Assembly: GCF_900091515.1 (NCBI RefSeq)
Contig: NZ_LT607410.1
Span: 1,302,001 to 1,366,000, forward strand
Length of the DNA stretch: 64,000 bases
Origin: Micromonospora purpureochromogenes
GTDB lineage: Bacteria; Actinomycetota; Actinomycetes; Mycobacteriales; Micromonosporaceae
Reading direction: 5' to 3'
Positions 15,843 to 23,981 of this stretch are shown piece after piece. The notes beneath the pieces are model-generated. The model saw only the letters and a program-made list of their open reading frames with translations. It did not search any database and was not told where the DNA came from. Each line of letters begins with the position of its first letter. The first letter of the stretch is position 1. A program made the position numbers and the translations under genes.

Positions 15843-16460
15843 TCAGGAGGACAGGCCGGCGGCGATCAGCAGGCGCCGCCAGTTGTCGGCGTACTCGCCG
15901 GTGTGCCGGCCCTTGCGCAGCCGTTGCTCGGGAGCGGCGGGGCCGAGGACGACGGCCGTCAGCTCCGGGTAGCGGGGGCCGAGCACGTGCTCGTCGAAGA
16001 AGGTGGCGACATCGGGAGCGATAACGGTGAACTCGACGTCCTCGTCGGGGTGCTCGTACTGGTAGACGTAGGCGCTGGACTCCATGTAGTACACGTCCAG
16101 ATCTTCCAGGTCGAGGTAGATCGGATCGCCGCCGCGGATCTCGGCGCGTAGGCCGCGGGGGACGCTGTCCATCTCGTAGCCGACGATCAGCGGGCTGCCC
16201 ATCGGATCGTTCGGGTTGACCTCGTACTCCTCCCACGCCTGCGGGCTCAGGATCTCCTTCGGCGCGTGAAACCGGAAGCTGTCGCCCTCCAAGCGCTGGA
16301 ACAGGCTGTAGACCTCGGCAACGCCGGGCAGGTCGGCGATCGGCTCCAGCGGCGCCGGCCCGTCGATGCGGACACCGAAGCCGTGCTCCGACTCGACCCG
16401 GGTGAGCAGTTCCAACTTCTCGGCGATCCGGGCGAGGACGGCGGGATCCGGCCGGGTCAT
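15843..16460 (-). CDS. SUKH-type immunity protein next to nuclease toxin
   Basis: A 205-residue acidic protein with features of the SMI1/KNR4 (SUKH) superfamily: RFHAPKEILSPQAW, then PLIVGYEMDS and a GGDPIYLDLEDLDVYY stretch. SUKH proteins are the commonest immunity partners of polymorphic toxins. The ATG overlaps the stop of the upstream nuclease gene (ATGA at 16457-16460), so the two are translationally coupled, as expected for a toxin and its antidote. Direct inhibition of the nuclease is inferred. Confidence 0.7.
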   Translation of the reverse strand: MTRPDPAVLARIAEKLELLTRVESEHGFGVRIDGPAPLEPIADLPGVAEVYSLFQRLEGDSFRFHAPKEILSPQAWEEYEVNPNDPMGSPLIVGYEMDSVPRGLRAEIRGGDPIYLDLEDLDVYYMESSAYVYQYEHPDEDVEFTVIAPDVATFFDEHVLGPRYPELTAVVLGPAAPEQRLRKGRHTGEYADNWRRLLIAAGLSS

Positions 16461-17086
16461 GGCAGGACCTTCACGATGACCGGGGTGCCCTCGGGGACGT
16501 CGCGCAACGCCACGGAGATCTCGCGGCCGATCTCGCGGTTGGTCCAGGCGTCCATCAGCCTGAGGTTAGCGTATTCGTCCTTTCCGTCGAGTTGTAGCTC
16601 GTGGACGTGGTCCGGGTCGAGTCCCTGGCCCCGCGCAGTGATCGGCCCCCGGCCGTCGTAGAGGCGGTCGACGAGGTCCTTGTTGGCCACGTACTGGTTG
16701 GTGTCCCGGGTGCCGTGCTGCTGGGTCAGTCGCTTGTTCCTGGTCAGCCGGCGGGTCACCCGGTCCCGGAAGACGTTGGTGCGGGTCCGGGTGCCCGGCC
16801 TGGTCCCTCGGCCTCCCCGGTGGTAGACGTTGTTGGCCGTCCGGTCCGACTTCGCCTTGCTCAGCCGGCCTTCCTGGCCGAGCCGGACCAGGTCCCTGGC
16901 CTTCCGCTCGAAGTCGCGCTTGTGGAAATCCGGCCGGTTGCGCAGCACCAGGACCGCCGGGCCATTCGGTTTGGTCCCGGCCGTCTTGGCGGTGCGGAAC
17001 ACGTCGGCGTTCTCCAGGTACGCCGAGACGATCTTGGCGCCCTTGGCCTGCGCCTGCCGGGGCGGGCTGGTCCGCTTCTTAGCCAT
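16457..17086 (-). CDS. Stand-alone HNH/EndoVII-like nuclease toxin domain
   Basis: A 209-residue, strongly basic protein. The C-terminal 55 residues carry DPDHVHELQLDGKDEYANL and a later NREIG, a treble-clef nuclease pattern seen at the C-termini of polymorphic toxins (Asp159, His160, His162, Asn174 and Asn183 are candidate active-site residues). The first 130 residues are Arg/Lys-rich and may be linker. Normally such a domain is fused behind a WXG100-type N-domain; here it is a separate frame whose ATG overlaps the stop of the upstream N-domain gene by eight bases. Export would need recoding, an unusual partner, or it may act inside the cell. Confidence 0.65.
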   Translation of the reverse strand: MAKKRTSPPRQAQAKGAKIVSAYLENADVFRTAKTAGTKPNGPAVLVLRNRPDFHKRDFERKARDLVRLGQEGRLSKAKSDRTANNVYHRGGRGTRPGTRTRTNVFRDRVTRRLTRNKRLTQQHGTRDTNQYVANKDLVDRLYDGRGPITARGQGLDPDHVHELQLDGKDEYANLRLMDAWTNREIGREISVALRDVPEGTPVIVKVLP

Positions 17087-17573
17087 TGAGCACCGTGTCC
17101 ACCGCCAGCCCGATCAGCTGGTCGACGATCAGCCCGGTGATCATCTTGAAGATCGGGATCTCCAGCAGCGACGCGCCGAAGGTGGCCACCGCCGTGGCGA
17201 TCGCCTGCGCGATCTGGATGGCCAGCAGAATCAGCTGGATGATCACCTGGATCTTCAGGGCCAGCACCACGCCCGCCGCGGCCATCAGCCCGATGGCGAT
17301 CACGTTCGTCGGGTTGGTGGCGTCGGCGATGTTGCGGGCGGCCGACTCCTTGTCGTTCCACTCGCTGGCGAAGGCGGTGATGCTCTCGCCCCGGTTGGTC
17401 TCCAGCACCGTCCGCGCCGCCGAGTCCAACCGGGCGACCGAGCCGTTGATCCGGTCGGCCATCCCGGTCCACTCGCCGGCGAGCTGGAAGATCCCGGTCT
17501 CGTCGGACTCCGGCCAGTCGTACCCGATCATCGAGAGCAGGGACGCGAGCTCGCCCGGAAGCGTCAGGCCCAC
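17079..17573 (-). CDS. WXG100-like N-terminal domain with hydrophobic helices, toxin delivery module
   Basis: A 164-residue protein. The first half is a helical WXG100-like domain (for example FQLAGEWTGMADRINGSVA), and residues about 93-155 form strongly hydrophobic helices (LMAAAGVVLALKIQVIIQLI). This is the usual N-terminal domain of actinobacterial type VII secretion toxins of the CpnT-like kind, and in those proteins it continues into a C-terminal toxin. Here it stops with TAA, overlapping the ATG of the nuclease gene in the +1 frame. A +1 frameshift would restore one protein of about 370 residues. Confidence 0.65.
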   Translation of the reverse strand: MGLTLPGELASLLSMIGYDWPESDETGIFQLAGEWTGMADRINGSVARLDSAARTVLETNRGESITAFASEWNDKESAARNIADATNPTNVIAIGLMAAAGVVLALKIQVIIQLILLAIQIAQAIATAVATFGASLLEIPIFKMITGLIVDQLIGLAVDTVLNG

Positions 17574-17601
17574 GGCGACTCCTTTCGTACGTGCGGAGGG
17601 C

Positions 17602-17928
17602 TCAGCCGCCCAGCGAGCCGAGGATCGAGCGGAACGAGGCGGTGACGTCCTCCTCGATCGACCGGTAGTTCTCGGCCATCCCGTGCAGGCCGTCGGCGTA
17701 GCTCTCCAGTTCGGCGACGTTGGTGCTGAGGCACTCGGTCAGGGCGTCCACACAGGCCTGGTGGGCGACGCCGACCAGCATGCCGATCTCGTCGCCGCCG
17801 AAGGCCTGCGCGTAGCTGCCCAGCGCGCCCTGGAACGCCTCGAAGGCCTGCCGGACCTCCTCCTTGGCCTGGGCCAGCTCGTCCGCGCCGCGGCGCAGGG
17901 CGTCGATGTCGACCTCGAGGTTCTCCAT
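17602..17928 (-). CDS. WXG100/EspC-like small secretion partner
   Basis: A 108-residue helical hairpin protein of the ESX/WXG100 superfamily in size and pattern: an N-terminal amphipathic helix (ADELAQAKEEVRQAFEAF), a glycine turn (FGGDEIG) in place of WXG, and a second helix ending SFRSILGSLGG. Such proteins pair with a larger WXG-domain partner for type VII secretion. It lies two bases after the YbaB-like gene and 28 bases before the membrane N-domain gene. No ESX secretion machine is in this window. Confidence 0.7.
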   Translation of the reverse strand: MENLEVDIDALRRGADELAQAKEEVRQAFEAFQGALGSYAQAFGGDEIGMLVGVAHQACVDALTECLSTNVAELESYADGLHGMAENYRSIEEDVTASFRSILGSLGG

Positions 17929-17930
17929 CG

Positions 17931-18329
17931 TCAGCTCCGTTGCTGGATCTTGCGCATGGTCTCGCTGATGGCCTGGCTGATCTCGCGCATCTGGCGCAGG
18001 CCCTGGTCCTGCAGGCGCTCGACGGTGGCGGTCATCGCGGCGAGGTCCGGCATCGGCTCGGCCGCGGCCGGGTCGTCCCGCCCGTCGAGCGCCGCGTTCA
18101 CCGCCCGGCGCAGCTCCTCGGCGAGGTGTTCCGCCCCCTCGCGCAGCACCCGGGGGTCGAGGTCGACGGCGCTGACCCGCCCGTCGGTGCCGAGGGTGAC
18201 CCGGATCCGACCGTCGTCGGCCTCGCCGACCGACTCGACCCGTTCCCGGGGCGTGACGGTGCGGCTCACCTCGCGCAGCGCGGCACGCGCCTGCGCCAAC
18301 TGCTCTTCCAGGGCGCTCTCGCCCAGCAT
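17931..18329 (-). CDS. YbaB/EbfC-type nucleoid protein, first gene of toxin operon
   Basis: A 132-residue protein with the YbaB-like core: strand pattern DDGRIRVTLGTDGRVSAVDLDP, followed by a long helix (EELRRAVNAALDGRDD). YbaB-like proteins bind DNA as dimers. Genes of this family often lead WXG100 toxin operons in actinomycetes, though their role there is unclear to me. The stop is followed by two bases and then the WXG100-like start, so the genes are co-transcribed. Confidence 0.7.
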   Translation of the reverse strand: MLGESALEEQLAQARAALREVSRTVTPRERVESVGEADDGRIRVTLGTDGRVSAVDLDPRVLREGAEHLAEELRRAVNAALDGRDDPAAAEPMPDLAAMTATVERLQDQGLRQMREISQAISETMRKIQQRS

Positions 18330-18414
18330 GCCGCCTCCCCAGACAAGCCGTGCCGAACCGGCCTCAGACTAGCGGCCCCGCGCACCCCCGCGTACGCCCG
18401 TCCATCCCGGACAG

Positions 18415-19659
18415 TCAGCCGCGCAGGTGCCCGTCCCCGGTGACCACGTACTTCGTCGAGGTCAGCTCGGGCAGACCCATCGGGCCGCGGGCGTGCAGCT
18501 TCTGGGTGGAGATGCCGATCTCGGCGCCGAAGCCGAACTCGCCGCCGTCGGTGAACCGGGTCGACGCGTTCACCATCACCGCCGCCGCGTCCACCCGGGC
18601 CACGAACTCCCGAGCCGCCGAGGCGGAGTCGGTGAGGATCGCCTCGGTGTGCCCGGTGCCGTAGCGGCGGATGTGCGCGACCGCCGCGTCGAGCGAGTCG
18701 ACCACGGCCACCGAGATGTCCGCCGAGAGGTACTCGGTGGCGAAGTCCTCGTCGGTGGCCGGCACCACCGCGGCGGAGAACGCGGCCACCCGGTCGTCGC
18801 CGTGCACGGTCACCCCGGCCTCGGCGAAGGCGGCCAGCGCCGGCGGCAGGAAGGCGTCCGCGACGTCCGCGTGCACGAGCAGCGACTCGGCGGTGTTGCA
18901 GGTGGACAGCCGCTGGGTCTTCGCGTTGAGGGCAACCGCCACCGCCTTCGCCACGTCCGCCGCGGCGTCGACGTAGACGTGGCAGTTGCCCACCCCGGTC
19001 TCGATCACCGGCACCGTCGACTCCTCGACCACGGTGCGGATCAGCGACGCGCCGCCGCGCGGGATCAGCACGTCGACCAGCCCGCGCGCCCGCATCAGCT
19101 CCTTGACCGAGTCGCGCGAGGTGGCGTCGAGCAGCTGCACCGCGTCCGCCGGCAGGCCGGCCCCGGCGACCGCGTCCCGCAGCACGGCGACCAGCGCCGC
19201 GTTCGAGTGCGCCGCCGACGAGGAGCCGCGCAGCAGCGCGGCGTTGCCGGACTTCAGGCAGATCCCGGCGGCGTCCACCGTCACGTTCGGCCGGGCCTCG
19301 TAGATGATGCCGACCACCCCGAAGGGCACCCGGATCTGGCGCAGCTCCAGCCCGTTGGGCAGGGTCGAGCCGCGGACCACCTCGCCCACCGGGTCGGGCA
19401 GCGCGGCCATCTGGCGCAGCGCGTCCGCGATGCCCGCCACCCGGCCCGCGTCGAGCGCCAGCCGGTCCAGCACGGCCACGCTCAGCCCGGCCTCGCGCCC
19501 CGCCGCCAGGTCCGCCTCGTTCGCGGTCAGGATCTCCGGCGTACGGGCCACCAGCGCGTCGGCCATCGCGTGCAGCGCGGCGTCCTTGGCGGTACGCGTG
19601 GCGACCGCCAGCTCGCCCGCCGCGTCCCGGGCCCGGCGGGCCTGCTCGACGACGCTCAT
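18415..19659 (-). CDS. proA: Gamma-glutamyl phosphate reductase
   Basis: A 414-residue NADPH-dependent enzyme that reduces gamma-glutamyl phosphate to glutamate semialdehyde, the second step of proline synthesis. Signatures include the substrate stretch [13 protein letters not shown], the catalytic Cys in [10 protein letters not shown], and [20 protein letters not shown] near the C-terminus. The length is normal for ProA. ATG 19659 has GAGGAG seven bases upstream. It follows proB on the same strand with an 11-base gap, so the two form a proBA operon. Confidence 0.95.
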   Translation of the reverse strand: MSVVEQARRARDAAGELAVATRTAKDAALHAMADALVARTPEILTANEADLAAGREAGLSVAVLDRLALDAGRVAGIADALRQMAALPDPVGEVVRGSTLPNGLELRQIRVPFGVVGIIYEARPNVTVDAAGICLKSGNAALLRGSSSAAHSNAALVAVLRDAVAGAGLPADAVQLLDATSRDSVKELMRARGLVDVLIPRGGASLIRTVVEESTVPVIETGVGNCHVYVDAAADVAKAVAVALNAKTQRLSTCNTAESLLVHADVADAFLPPALAAFAEAGVTVHGDDRVAAFSAAVVPATDEDFATEYLSADISVAVVDSLDAAVAHIRRYGTGHTEAILTDSASAAREFVARVDAAAVMVNASTRFTDGGEFGFGAEIGISTQKLHARGPMGLPELTSTKYVVTGDGHLRG

Positions 19660-19670
19660 CCGTCCACTCC

Positions 19671-20780
19671 TCACAGCAGCACGAGGTCGTCGCGGTGGAC
19701 GACCTCCCGTTCGTACGCCGGGCCGAGCGCCGCGGCGAGTTCTCCGGTGGAGCGGCCGAGCAGCCCCGGCAGCTCCACCGCGTCGTAGTTGACCAGCCCC
19801 CGGGCCACCGGCGCGCCCTCGGCGTCCACCAGGTCGACCGGGTCGCCGGCGGTGAACGCGCCGTCCACGGCGGTGATCCCGGCCGGCAGCAGCGACTTGC
19901 GCCGCCCCACCACCGCCTGCACCGCCCCCGGGTCGAGGTGCAGTCGCCCCCGGGGCGCGGTGGCGTGCGCGAGCCAGAACAGCCGGGCCGCGGGCCGCCG
20001 CCGGCTGGGGTGGAAGAAGGTGCCGACCGGCTCGCCGGCCAGCGCCTCGGCGGCCAGCGGCGCGGCGGTCAGCACCACCGGAATGCCGAAGCCGGTGGCG
20101 ATCCGGGCCGCCTCGACCTTGGTGACCATGCCGCCGGTGCCGACGCCGGAGCGGCCCGCGCCCCCGATGTCGATGCCGGCCAGGTCGGCCTCGCCGCGCA
20201 CCTCGGTGATCCGGGTGCTGCCCGGCTGGGTCGGGTCCCCGGTCCAGAGCGCGTCCACGTCGGATAGGAGCACCAGCAGGTCGGCGTCGACCAGGGCGGC
20301 GACCAGCGCGGCCAGCCGGTCGTTGTCGCCGAAGCGGATCTCCTCGGTGGCGACCGTGTCGTTCTCGTTGACGATCGGCACGGCGCGCAGGTCGAGCAGC
20401 TTGCGCAGGGTCCGGTACGCGTTGCGGTAGTGCGCCCGCCGGGTCACGTCGTCGACGGTGAGCAGCACCTGGCCGACGGTGAGCCGGTGCCGGGCGAAGT
20501 TGGTCGCGTACCGGCCGATGAGCAGGCCCTGCCCGACGCTCGCGGCGGCCTGCTGGGTGGCCAGGTCGCGGGGACGCCGGGCCAGCCCGAGCGGGGCCAG
20601 GCCGGCGGCGATCGCGCCGGAGGAGACCAGCACCACCTCGTGCCCCTGGGCGGCGAGCGCGCCGAGGGTGTCCACCAGGGCGTCGACCCGGGCGTCGTCC
20701 AGCCCACCGCCGCCGGTGGTCAGCGAGGACGAACCGATCTTGACGACGATCCGCCGGGCCTGGGTGACTGCTTCGCGCAC
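19671..20780 (-). CDS. proB: Glutamate 5-kinase
   Basis: A 369-residue kinase that phosphorylates glutamate, the first and feedback-controlled step of proline synthesis. It shows [11 protein letters not shown] at the N-terminus, [16 protein letters not shown] and [12 protein letters not shown] of the amino-acid kinase fold, then a C-terminal PUA domain (about 280-369). I chose the GTG at 20780 because the kinase fold then starts at once and a CAGAAT box lies six bases upstream; ATG 20828 would add 16 residues. Transcribed with proA. Confidence 0.93.
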   Translation of the reverse strand: MREAVTQARRIVVKIGSSSLTTGGGGLDDARVDALVDTLGALAAQGHEVVLVSSGAIAAGLAPLGLARRPRDLATQQAAASVGQGLLIGRYATNFARHRLTVGQVLLTVDDVTRRAHYRNAYRTLRKLLDLRAVPIVNENDTVATEEIRFGDNDRLAALVAALVDADLLVLLSDVDALWTGDPTQPGSTRITEVRGEADLAGIDIGGAGRSGVGTGGMVTKVEAARIATGFGIPVVLTAAPLAAEALAGEPVGTFFHPSRRRPAARLFWLAHATAPRGRLHLDPGAVQAVVGRRKSLLPAGITAVDGAFTAGDPVDLVDAEGAPVARGLVNYDAVELPGLLGRSTGELAAALGPAYEREVVHRDDLVLL

Positions 20781-20839
20781 CCGCCCATTCTGCGCGGTCG
20801 GGTCCGCGCGACCCAGCAGGCTTCCCACACATTGGATGA

Positions 20840-22240
20840 CATGCCGTTCTCCCGGGACTGCGGGGTGCTGCGGAGCGCCGGACGTTTCTGTCAGGGTGGG
20901 TCGTTATGTTCTCGGTATGCCGGCTGGATGGGGATCACGTTGCATTCGCCAGGTGAGCTGCCGAGGGCTCTCCCTGTGGCCGGTGCCGATCTCAATTGGT
21001 TGGGCGGGTCGGCTGGGCTCACGGCGGTGAGACGGGCCTACAAGTTCCTGCTGCGGCCGACCAAACGGCAAGCGGCCGCCTTGACGGCGTGTCTGGAGGA
21101 CCACCGGCAGATCTACAACGCGGCTCTGGCAGAGCGTAGAGAGGCCTACCGGCGAGCGGGCGTCTGCATCCGCTACACGGATCAGTCGGCGCAGTTGAAG
21201 GAGATCCGGAGCGGCGATCCCTGTGGTCAGGGACGATGGTCGTTCTCATCCCAGCAGGCGACCCTCCGTCGTCTCGACAAGGCCATGCGCGGTTTCTTCG
21301 AGCGTGTCAAGGCGGACCACCGCCCTGGCCATCCCCGCTTCAAGGGCATCGGCCGATTCAACTCGGTTGAGTGGCCCAAAGATCGTGACGGTTGCCGGTG
21401 GGACTCAGCCCCGGACACTGGTGGGTTCCGGGTCTATCTGCAGGCAATCGGGCATATTCGTGTTCATGCCCATCGAACAATCCAGGGCAAGGTGAAGACG
21501 GTCGGCGTAAAGCGAGAGGGTAGACGTTGGTTTCTGCTACTTTCGTGCGACGAGGTGCCCACCACGCCGTTGCCGCCGACCGGCGGCGTAGTTGGCATCG
21601 ACATGGGCTTGACGCATTTTTTGACGACCTCAGAGGGAAAGCATGTCGAGAACCCACGCTGCCTCGACGCCTCCCGCTGCCGATTGGCAGAAGCGCAGCG
21701 GGCGCTCGGTCGGTGCCAACGTGGGTCGAACAGACGGCGGAAGGTTCGTGAACGTCTCGCCGGCTTGCACAGCAAGGTGAGGCGGCAACGCTTGGACCAC
21801 GCCCACAAGACAGCCCTTCAGCTGGTCAAACACTACGATTTGATTGCTCATGAGGACCTGCCTGTATCGAACATGGTTCGCTCGGCTGGGGGCAGCCGGG
21901 ACCAGCCCGGCATCAACGTCAGGGCCAAGGCGTCCCTGAACAAAGCCATTCTGGACGCGGGGTGGGCTGCTTTCCTGTCAATTCTGTCCGCCAAGGCTGA
22001 GAGTGCCGGGCGAACGATCGTGGCAGTCAACCCTCGCAACACTTCGCGTACGTGTCCCGCCTGCGGGCACTGCGCGTCGGAGAATCGCGTCAGCCAATCT
22101 CGCTTCGCATGCATCAGTTGTGGCTATCTGGCCAATGCTGATGTTGTCGGTGCGATCAATATCCACCGGGCAGGGCTTGCCCGTCGGGTCGGTCCCGCGC
22201 CCCGAGAAGCCGGCGCACCTGATGTGCCGGGGAGTCACAT
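20840..22240 (+). mobile_element. TnpB-only IS200/IS605-type element (approximate limits)
   Basis: The stretch has lower GC than its flanks and contains a tnpB gene but no Y1 transposase (tnpA). The right end is judged from a hairpin at 22210-22230 followed by GGAGTCAC, the usual right-end signature of these elements. The left end is uncertain, somewhere between the proB start region (20780) and about 20930. The element sits between proB and the alkyltransferase-like gene, whose ATG lies only about 14 bases past the probable right end. Confidence 0.6.
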
Positions 22241-22262
22241 CGTGGCCGGTCATGACGCCTGA
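21027..22262 (+). CDS. tnpB: TnpB, RNA-guided RuvC-like nuclease
   Basis: A 411-residue TnpB. The N-terminal part starts VRRAYKFLLRPTKRQ, the normal TnpB beginning, so GTG 21027 is used. RuvC catalytic residues are visible as Asp in VGIDMGLTHF, Glu in AHEDLPVSNM and Asp in ANADVVGAINIH. A zinc ribbon CPACGHC...CISCGY lies before the last. TnpB proteins cut DNA using an RNA made from the element's right end. All key residues are present, so it may be active. No tnpA is nearby. The frame runs past the probable element end by about 24 bases into the alkyltransferase-like gene. Confidence 0.85.
   Translation: MRRAYKFLLRPTKRQAAALTACLEDHRQIYNAALAERREAYRRAGVCIRYTDQSAQLKEIRSGDPCGQGRWSFSSQQATLRRLDKAMRGFFERVKADHRPGHPRFKGIGRFNSVEWPKDRDGCRWDSAPDTGGFRVYLQAIGHIRVHAHRTIQGKVKTVGVKREGRRWFLLLSCDEVPTTPLPPTGGVVGIDMGLTHFLTTSEGKHVENPRCLDASRCRLAEAQRALGRCQRGSNRRRKVRERLAGLHSKVRRQRLDHAHKTALQLVKHYDLIAHEDLPVSNMVRSAGGSRDQPGINVRAKASLNKAILDAGWAAFLSILSAKAESAGRTIVAVNPRNTSRTCPACGHCASENRVSQSRFACISCGYLANADVVGAINIHRAGLARRVGPAPREAGAPDVPGSHIVAGHDA
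22210..22238 (+). other. TnpB element right-end hairpin (probable 3' part of omegaRNA)
   Basis: CCGGCGCAC and GTGCCGG form an imperfect hairpin around a five-base loop, followed by GGAGTCAC. IS605-type right ends have this shape and serve as the scaffold of the guide RNA. The bases just past 22238 would be the guide and correspond to the start region of the alkyltransferase-like gene. Confidence 0.45.
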
Positions 22263-22566
22263 GGAGTACGTCGAGGCGGTGCTCGCGCTGGTCGAGCGGA
22301 TCCCGCCGGGCCGGGTGATGTCGTACGGGGCGGTCGCCGACGCCCTCGCCGAGCGCTCGGGCCGGGCCTCCGCGCGGCTGGTCGGCTCGATCATGGCCCG
22401 GCACGGCGGCGGGGTGCCCTGGCACCGGGTGGTGACCTCCGCCGGCCGGCTGCCGCCCGGTCACGAGGTCGAGGCGCGGGCGCGGTTGCGGGCCGAGGGC
22501 TGCCCGTTGCGGGCCGCCGGGGTGGACATGTCGGCGGCGAGCTGGTGGCCGGAAGAGGGAATGTGA
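22252..22566 (+). CDS. Alkyltransferase-like protein (ATL)
   Basis: A 104-residue protein with the DNA-binding domain of O6-alkylguanine-DNA alkyltransferases (PPGRVMSYGAVADALA, helix-turn-helix). The active-site motif PCHRV reads PWHRVV here, so the acceptor Cys is replaced by Trp. Such ATL proteins bind O6-alkylguanine without repairing it and hand lesions to nucleotide excision repair. M. tuberculosis Rv3204 is annotated as a DNA methyltransferase in the corresponding region. ATG 22252 lies within the last 11 bases of tnpB; expression may depend on transcription through the element. Confidence 0.88.
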   Translation: MTPEEYVEAVLALVERIPPGRVMSYGAVADALAERSGRASARLVGSIMARHGGGVPWHRVVTSAGRLPPGHEVEARARLRAEGCPLRAAGVDMSAASWWPEEGM

Positions 22567-22584
22567 CCCCGGCCATAACGTGAG

Positions 22585-22590
22585 TAACAT
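22585..22590 (+). promoter_or_regulatory. -10 box before MFS gene
   Basis: TAACAT fits TANNNT and ends eight bases before ATG 22599. No ribosome site is visible between, consistent with a leaderless or nearly leaderless transcript. Confidence 0.4.
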
Positions 22591-22598
22591 TCGGCCCC

Positions 22599-23981
22599 AT
22601 GGACGCGCCGCCGGCTGAAGCCGACCCCTCGGTTGCCGGCCCGAGCGGGGCGCGGCGATCGGACCGGCTGCCGCGCCGGGTGCACGCCGGCTACGCCCTC
22701 GGCTCGCTGGCCACCGGCGCGTTCGGCACCGTGCCGGGGCTGCTGCTGCTGCCGTACCTCACCGACACCCTGGGCGTGGCCGCCGGGGTGGCCGCCCTGC
22801 TGGTGCTGCTGCCCAAGGCGTGGGACGTGCTGGTGAACCCGGTGGCCGGGCGGCTCTCCGACCGCACCCGTTCCCGTTGGGGGCCGCGCCGGCCGTGGCT
22901 GCTCGGCGCCGGGCTGGCCCTCGCGGTGCTCTTCGCCGCCATCTTCGCCGCGCCCTTCGGCGCCGGTCCCGCCGCCGGGGCGTACGTGGCGCTCGCCTTC
23001 CTCGCCGCCGCCACCGCGTTCGCCTTCTTCCAGGTGCCGTACGTGGCGATGCCGGCCGAGCTGACCGGCGACCGCGCGGAGCGTACCCGGCTGATGACCT
23101 GGCGGATCGCGGTGCTGGCGCTGGCCATCCTGGTCTCCGGCGCGGTGGCCCCGATGGTGGTGACCGCGACCGGCGACGGCCTCGCCGGGCACCGGTGGAT
23201 GGGCCTCTTCGTCGCCGCGCTGATCGCCCTCGGCGCGGTCGGCGCCTTCCTCGGCACCCGCGCGGTCGCGACCGGCGCGGTGACCGAGACCGAGCCGACG
23301 CTGCGCGCCCAGCTCGCGGTGGCCGCCGGCAACCGGCCGTTCCGGGCGTTGCTGCTCTGCTTCGTGATCCAGTCGGCCGGGGTGGCGACCATCCTGGCCG
23401 GGGTCAGCTACTTCGCCGACCAGATCCTGCGCGACCCGGAGAACGGGCCGACCCTGCTCTTCGCCTGTTTCGTCGGGCCGGCGCTGCTGGTGATGCCGCT
23501 GTGGTCCCGGCTTGGCGCCCGGCTCGGCAAGCGGACCGCCCTGGTCGCCGCCTCGCTGCTGCTCGCCGCCGGGGCGCTGGCCCTGGTCGCCGCGCCCGCG
23601 CTGCCCGCCGCCGCCGTCTACGCGGTGGTCGCGCTGCTCGGCGTCGGGTACGCCGGTCAGCAGGTCTTCGCCCTGGCCCTGCTGCCGGACTGCGTCGCCC
23701 ACGAGACCGCACGGACCGGCCGCCGGCAGGCGGGCGTCTTCACCGGCCTGTGGACGGCGGGGGAGACCTTCGGGCTGGCGCTGGGCCCCGGCCTCTACGG
23801 CCTGGTGCTCCAGATCTCCGGCTACGTCTCCTCCGACACCGGCACCGCGGCGGCCCAGTCCGACCAGGCCCGGCTCGGCGTGCTGCTCGGCTTCACCGTG
23901 CTGCCCGCCCTGCTGGTCGGGCTCGGCGTGCTGCTGCTGCGCGGCTGGACCCTGGACCCCGACGGAAAGGGCGACCGATGA
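22599..23981 (+). CDS. MFS transporter of the GPH (MelB-like) kind
   Basis: A 460-residue membrane protein with about 12 TM helices. The N-terminal half shows AWDVLVNPVAGRLSDRTRSR, followed by WGPRRPWLLGAG, the loop motif of glycoside-pentoside-hexuronide:cation symporters, and FFQVPYVAMPAELT further on. Substrate unknown; members carry sugars and, in eukaryotic and bacterial relatives, lysolipids. The stop overlaps the start of the PLP enzyme gene (ATGA), so the pair is co-translated and probably acts on the same compound. Confidence 0.8.
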   Translation: MDAPPAEADPSVAGPSGARRSDRLPRRVHAGYALGSLATGAFGTVPGLLLLPYLTDTLGVAAGVAALLVLLPKAWDVLVNPVAGRLSDRTRSRWGPRRPWLLGAGLALAVLFAAIFAAPFGAGPAAGAYVALAFLAAATAFAFFQVPYVAMPAELTGDRAERTRLMTWRIAVLALAILVSGAVAPMVVTATGDGLAGHRWMGLFVAALIALGAVGAFLGTRAVATGAVTETEPTLRAQLAVAAGNRPFRALLLCFVIQSAGVATILAGVSYFADQILRDPENGPTLLFACFVGPALLVMPLWSRLGARLGKRTALVAASLLLAAGALALVAAPALPAAAVYAVVALLGVGYAGQQVFALALLPDCVAHETARTGRRQAGVFTGLWTAGETFGLALGPGLYGLVLQISGYVSSDTGTAAAQSDQARLGVLLGFTVLPALLVGLGVLLLRGWTLDPDGKGDR

